Assembly (NCBI RefSeq): GCF_000297435.1
Contig: NZ_CAIP01000062.1
Span: 1 to 26,203, forward strand
DNA: 26,203 nt
DNA from: Microcystis sp. T1-4
GTDB lineage: Bacteria; Cyanobacteriota; Cyanobacteriia; Cyanobacteriales; Microcystaceae
Direction of reading: 5' to 3'
The position numbers were made by a program, and so were the translations under genes. Under the pieces are notes generated by a model. The model was not told the origin of the DNA, ran no database searches, and was given only the letters and a program-made list of their open reading frames with translations. Below are positions 23,219 to 26,203 of the stretch, in pieces (the stretch's first letter is position 1; each line of letters opens with the position of its first letter).

Positions 23219-23695
23219 CTATCCCTTTTTTGCCTCTTCCAGGTCATGATAATGCTGATAAGCGCCGATTTCGGGGTTAAAAGGGGCGATTTCTTCATTT
23301 ACAGTTAATCCCAAACCTTCTAACATTGCTTGTAGGACAGAATCGGGGACCAGACGGAGATAATCGGGATTAATTTCTAAGGCTACATGACGATTACCGA
23401 GGTGATAGGCAGCTTTGAGGAGTAAATCGGTTGAAGGAGCGGTAATAGTGATAACTGGTTCTGGTTTAGCAATAATTTGAATAATTTCGCCGTTTTCCCC
23501 CCGCAGGAAATCGCGATCCTGTAGAATGGTACCCCGGGGTAAACGAAAACAGAGGGAAAAACCTTCGGGACTGTCGAGACGATAACGGCTGCGGGTGCGT
23601 TCTTCGGCCGTGAGTAGAAGGCTAAAAAGTACCGTTTCTGGGGGAGGTGGACTAGCGGTATGACGGGGGGGTAAGCGCTCGGTAAAAGTTAACAT
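23219..23695 (-). CDS. ureE: Urease accessory protein UreE
   Basis: Nickel metallochaperone of 158 residues that delivers Ni to the urease maturation complex. The N-terminal UreE domain (through LPRGTILQDRDFLRGENGEI) and the C-terminal metal-binding domain are both present. The diagnostic motif YHLGNRHVALEI holds the conserved His pair, and PFNPEIGAYQHYH ends the domain. The C-terminus lacks the long His-rich tail of some bacterial UreE proteins. ATG 23695 is preferred over a TTG four codons upstream. No other urease genes are in the window; scattered urease genes are common in cyanobacteria. Confidence 0.9.
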   Translation of the reverse strand: MLTFTERLPPRHTASPPPPETVLFSLLLTAEERTRSRYRLDSPEGFSLCFRLPRGTILQDRDFLRGENGEIIQIIAKPEPVITITAPSTDLLLKAAYHLGNRHVALEINPDYLRLVPDSVLQAMLEGLGLTVNEEIAPFNPEIGAYQHYHDLEEAKKG

Positions 23696-23772
23696 GGTAG
23701 TGGTCAATGGAAAAAAACATTCTTAATTGTAGCCCCGACTCCAGCTTGACCCGAAAAACTGAGGAACTTTTT

Positions 23773-24258
23773 CTATTTATTTTCCCGTTGCAGACGAATC
23801 ATCTCATTTTGCACCCGTCGTCTCAAGTTATCATCACTACTAATCCGGTTAGTGATTGCGTTAAATTGAGCGGCAGTTAGACCGCTATCTTGGACAATCT
23901 TTTTTGAGTTATTACAATAATCTACGGCAATTCTTTGGGCATTAGCTGGAAGATTATTAAAGCTTTCCCGTTGGTTACAGGTAATTGCCGGGGGACTTTT
24001 CCCTAAAATTCGCGAAATTTCCTGATAAGCTTGTTTTCTTTGGATTTCGATCAACAAAACTGCGGTCGCATAACGTTTGATTTGGTCAGCCGTAAAATCT
24101 TGAGTATAAGCGGAGGACTGGAAACTAACCACCTCCGTCGTCCAAGAAAATTCGGGAATCAGACCGCCAAGAATGGCGATTACTGCCAAAAAAGTCACGA
24201 TAAAAGAACGTCTTAAGCTTTGACCTAGATCGGCTAGGGGATAGCAGTAAATCACCAT
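23773..24258 (-). CDS. DUF4168 exported or membrane-anchored protein
   Basis: Protein of about 161 residues with one N-terminal hydrophobic segment (SFIVTFLAVIAILGGLIP), which is either a signal peptide or an anchor. It is followed by a helical DUF4168 domain: FTADQIKRYATAVLLIEIQR, then a Cys-containing loop, and GLTAAQFNAITNRISSDDNL near the end. The domain is common in cyanobacteria and some proteobacteria and is uncharacterised. The start is uncertain: ATG 24258 is used here; TTG 24291 would add 11 residues. Two cysteines (ITCNQRE and DYCNNS) could form a disulfide outside the cytoplasm. Confidence 0.75.
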   Translation of the reverse strand: MVIYCYPLADLGQSLRRSFIVTFLAVIAILGGLIPEFSWTTEVVSFQSSAYTQDFTADQIKRYATAVLLIEIQRKQAYQEISRILGKSPPAITCNQRESFNNLPANAQRIAVDYCNNSKKIVQDSGLTAAQFNAITNRISSDDNLRRRVQNEMIRLQRENK

Positions 24259-24291
24259 GCGAGTTTGTCGCTGAATAGATAATGATAGCAA

Positions 24292-24804
24292 ACTTTCCAG
24301 TTAAATCCTGCTTTTTTGAATATTTTTAACGATCATAAGTTCCAATTCTAGCGAATATCTCCTGGGCCTGAACCTTAATTTTTGGTCAGAAATTGCTTTG
24401 GTAAACTTTTTTAACGTTTCTAGGGGCAAAATTAGTCAAAAATCTTTGAGAGAACCGATGAACGATTTTTGGGAAGTTAGGATGCCTATCGCTTTTAGAG
24501 AATATTTATCGGCAATTTAGCCAGCTAATCTCTTTTTATTAGCTTATATCGCTGTAAATCTCTCGCTTATTCCCTTTTGTCACTCGCCTTGGCGGGGAAT
24601 CGGGAGGAAATCTAGATAAATTAAAGGTTTCAGCGATTCCGATCGAGACAATTCCCGCTTAGAATAATGCAGTGGAATATATAGCCAATGGGGATTTGAG
24701 GCATTATTTATTGCTCTCGATTCTGGCGAGTCCTCAACAGGAGAACCATAAACTACTGACAACCACCCTAAACTCAGAAAAACCGCAAAACAAGGAGTTA
24801 GCGC
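24292..24804. other. Long spacer before the HU gene
   Basis: About 510 bp without a supported gene between the divergent DUF4168 and HU genes. It should hold both promoters. A 60-codon frame on the minus strand (24580-24762) has no recognisable similarity and no good ribosome-binding site. A TAGAAT at 24660-24665 resembles a -10 box but lacks a convincing -35. No hairpin-plus-T terminator stands out. Confidence 0.35.
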
Positions 24805-25089
24805 ATGAATAAAGGTGAATTAATCGATCAAATCGCTCTCAAAGCCTCTGTCACCAAAAAACAAGCAGATGCTGTTCTCACTGCCGCCATCGAAACCATT
24901 ATCGAAGCGGTTTCTGAGGGGGACAAAGTAACCCTAGTAGGATTCGGTTCCTTCGAGGCCCGGGAACGTCAGGCCAGGGAAGGACGCAACCCAAAAACCG
25001 GCGATAAGATGGAGATTCCGGCCACTCGCGTCCCGGCTTTCTCGGCGGGTAAACTGTTTAAAGACAGAGTGGCCCCGGATAAGGAATAA
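24805..25089 (+). CDS. HU-family DNA-binding protein
   Basis: Histone-like nucleoid protein of 94 residues. The helical dimer body is MNKGELIDQIALKASVTKKQ. The core signature GFGSFEARERQAREGRNPKT leads into the DNA-binding beta arm with the conserved IPATRVPAFSAGK. It bends and compacts DNA as a homodimer. AAGGAG lies 7 nt before the ATG, a strong site that suits an abundant protein. It resembles the single cyanobacterial HU. A PLP-enzyme gene follows 31 bp later and may be read from the same promoter. Confidence 0.97.
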   Translation: MNKGELIDQIALKASVTKKQADAVLTAAIETIIEAVSEGDKVTLVGFGSFEARERQAREGRNPKTGDKMEIPATRVPAFSAGKLFKDRVAPDKE

Positions 25090-25120
25090 TTACTGTTAAG
25101 CTTGGATCGCTGTAAGTCTT

Positions 25121-26167
25121 TTGCCTAGACCTAAACATGGTGGTAATCTTGACTGGGCGGCCGCCATTGCCGGCTGTCCGGTTTCCTCTATTCTCGATTT
25201 TTCTGCCAGTATCAACCCCCTCGGTCCGCCGGAAAGCACCCTAACCGCTATTAAAAGCCATTTAACCAGTCTGACTCGTTATCCTGACCCCGAGTATTGG
25301 CAGTTGCGTTCCGCCCTCGGTCAATGGCACAATATCGGGCCAGATTGGATTCTCCCTGGCAATGGTGCGGCCGAGTTATTAACTTGGGCCGGTCGGGAAT
25401 TAGCCTCATTTGATAGTGTTTATGTACTAACACCTGCTTTTAACGATTACGAACGGGCCTTAAAAAGTTTTGGCGGGAAAATCTGCCAACATTCCCTCGA
25501 TTTAACCAGTTTAAAGCCGGTTAATCCCGAAAAACAAGGCTTATTACTCAATAATCCCCACAATCCTACGGGGAAACTCTGGACGGTGGCGGCCATTCGT
25601 CCCTATCTATCGCAATTTGGTTTGGTGGTAGTGGATGAAGCTTTTATGGATTTTTTACCCCCCCAACAACAGGAGAGTTTAATATCTCTGTTGCCGGAAT
25701 ATCCCAATCTCGTGATTTTGCGTTCCCTAACTAAATTTTACAGTCTCCCCGGTTTACGTCTAGGATACGTCCTCGCCCATCCCGATCGCCTGTTACAATG
25801 GCAAAAATGGCGCGATCCTTGGTCGGTGAATAATTTGGCTGTGGTTGCCGCTATTGCGGCAATTGAAGATAGGGATTTTCAACAACAAACCTGGGATTGG
25901 TTAACGGCAGCCCGCCAGGATTTATGGCAGGGATTAGCTAATTTTTCGCAATTACAGCCCCAAACCAGTGCCGCTAACTTCCTCTTAGTACAATCTCAAT
26001 CTTCCTGTTTACCCCTACAGGAAGCTTTATTAAAATATCATCGAATTTTTATCCGCGATTGTCTCAGTTTCCCCGAATTGGGCAGCAATTATTTTCGGGT
26101 TGCTGTCCGTTTACCGGCAGAAAATCAACGATTATTATCGGCTTTAGAAAGTGTTTTAAGTAGGTAG
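25121..26167 (+). CDS. CobD/HisC-like PLP-dependent enzyme (threonine-phosphate decarboxylase type)
   Basis: Fold-type I PLP enzyme of 348 residues related to L-threonine-O-3-phosphate decarboxylase (CobD) and histidinol-phosphate aminotransferase. The opening HGGNLDWAAAIAGCPVSSIL with DFSASINPLGPP is typical of the CobD-like group, which makes the aminopropanol linker of cobamides. GNGAAELL binds PLP phosphate, LNNPHNPTGKLW contains the conserved Asn, VVVDEAFMDF the conserved Asp, and K205 in RSLTKFYSLPGLRLGY is the Schiff-base lysine. Arg in YFRVAVR binds the substrate carboxylate. The start is TTG 25121: its N-terminus fits the family although no strong Shine-Dalgarno is seen. Substrate specificity cannot be told from sequence alone. 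Confidence 0.85.
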   Translation: MPRPKHGGNLDWAAAIAGCPVSSILDFSASINPLGPPESTLTAIKSHLTSLTRYPDPEYWQLRSALGQWHNIGPDWILPGNGAAELLTWAGRELASFDSVYVLTPAFNDYERALKSFGGKICQHSLDLTSLKPVNPEKQGLLLNNPHNPTGKLWTVAAIRPYLSQFGLVVVDEAFMDFLPPQQQESLISLLPEYPNLVILRSLTKFYSLPGLRLGYVLAHPDRLLQWQKWRDPWSVNNLAVVAAIAAIEDRDFQQQTWDWLTAARQDLWQGLANFSQLQPQTSAANFLLVQSQSSCLPLQEALLKYHRIFIRDCLSFPELGSNYFRVAVRLPAENQRLLSALESVLSR

Positions 26168-26203
26168 GCGTTAAAAGTTATCAGATCCCCCCACCTATCG
26201 GCA

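Noticed and set aside
24580..24762. 60-codon minus-strand frame upstream of the HU gene
   Set aside because: No similarity, no ribosome-binding site and a composition typical of chance frames.

Overview
The window is almost certainly cyanobacterial chromosome and most likely Microcystis or a close relative. The evidence is: a homogentisate phytyltransferase and a cation-dependent O-methyltransferase that closely resemble the Synechocystis proteins; a GUN4-domain protein; the cyanobacterial DUF3038/DUF4335 gene pair; a DUF4168 protein; and at least nine perfect copies of the HIP1 octamer GCGATCGC (about 0.4 expected by chance in 26 kb). Several MITE-like elements and short heptamer repeats fill the spacers, as is typical of Microcystis. 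The species call is inference.

Layout. 1-3.5 kb (minus): hpt, translationally coupled by an ATGA overlap to a secreted heparinase II/III-like protein. A 172-bp MITE-like element sits directly 5' of hpt. 3.55-3.64 kb: tRNA-Ser(CGA). 3.76-7.44 kb: an O-methyltransferase gene (minus) diverges from a large CheA/PilL-like hybrid kinase (plus) that has no Hpt domain; a half receiver domain remains just behind the kinase. 7.46-8.78 kb (minus): a membrane-anchored methyltransferase and a protein made of 19-residue RPV repeats. 8.97-10.98 kb: uvrB. 10.98-11.83 kb is a junk zone with a transposase remnant, a broken partial copy of the next gene and a TA-flanked MITE. 11.86-12.51 kb: a TIGR04282/DUF2064 glycosyltransferase-like gene whose 3' end overlaps that of an L,D-transpeptidase gene on the other strand.

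13.0-15.3 kb (minus): DUF6464-like gene, speD, and the DUF3038-DUF4335 pair. 15.4-17.1 kb (plus): apt and an oligopeptide-type ABC permease. 17.1-17.45 kb: a repeat-rich spacer. 17.45-18.78 kb (plus): a tight run of a small hypothetical gene, an RmlD-like reductase and an overlapping 50-residue membrane microprotein. 18.8-20.75 kb (minus): a lipoprotein membrane-fusion protein followed 5 bp later by a ureidoglycolate-lyase-like gene. 20.87-21.05 kb: a second, inverted copy of the MITE found near hpt. 21.05-22.7 kb: a secreted GUN4-domain gene diverging from pyrB. 22.7-24.3 kb (minus): a small secreted protein, ureE and a DUF4168 protein. 24.8-26.2 kb (plus): an HU gene and a CobD/HisC-like PLP enzyme.

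Most genes are housekeeping (repair, pyrimidine, purine salvage, polyamine, tocopherol, urease maturation) and do not form one pathway. I see no phage, CRISPR array or defence island. The items most worth follow-up are the kinase without an Hpt domain, the RPV-repeat protein, the exported GUN4 paralogue, the hpt-lyase coupling, the microprotein, and the MITE/heptamer repeats that reshape gene starts and spacers.
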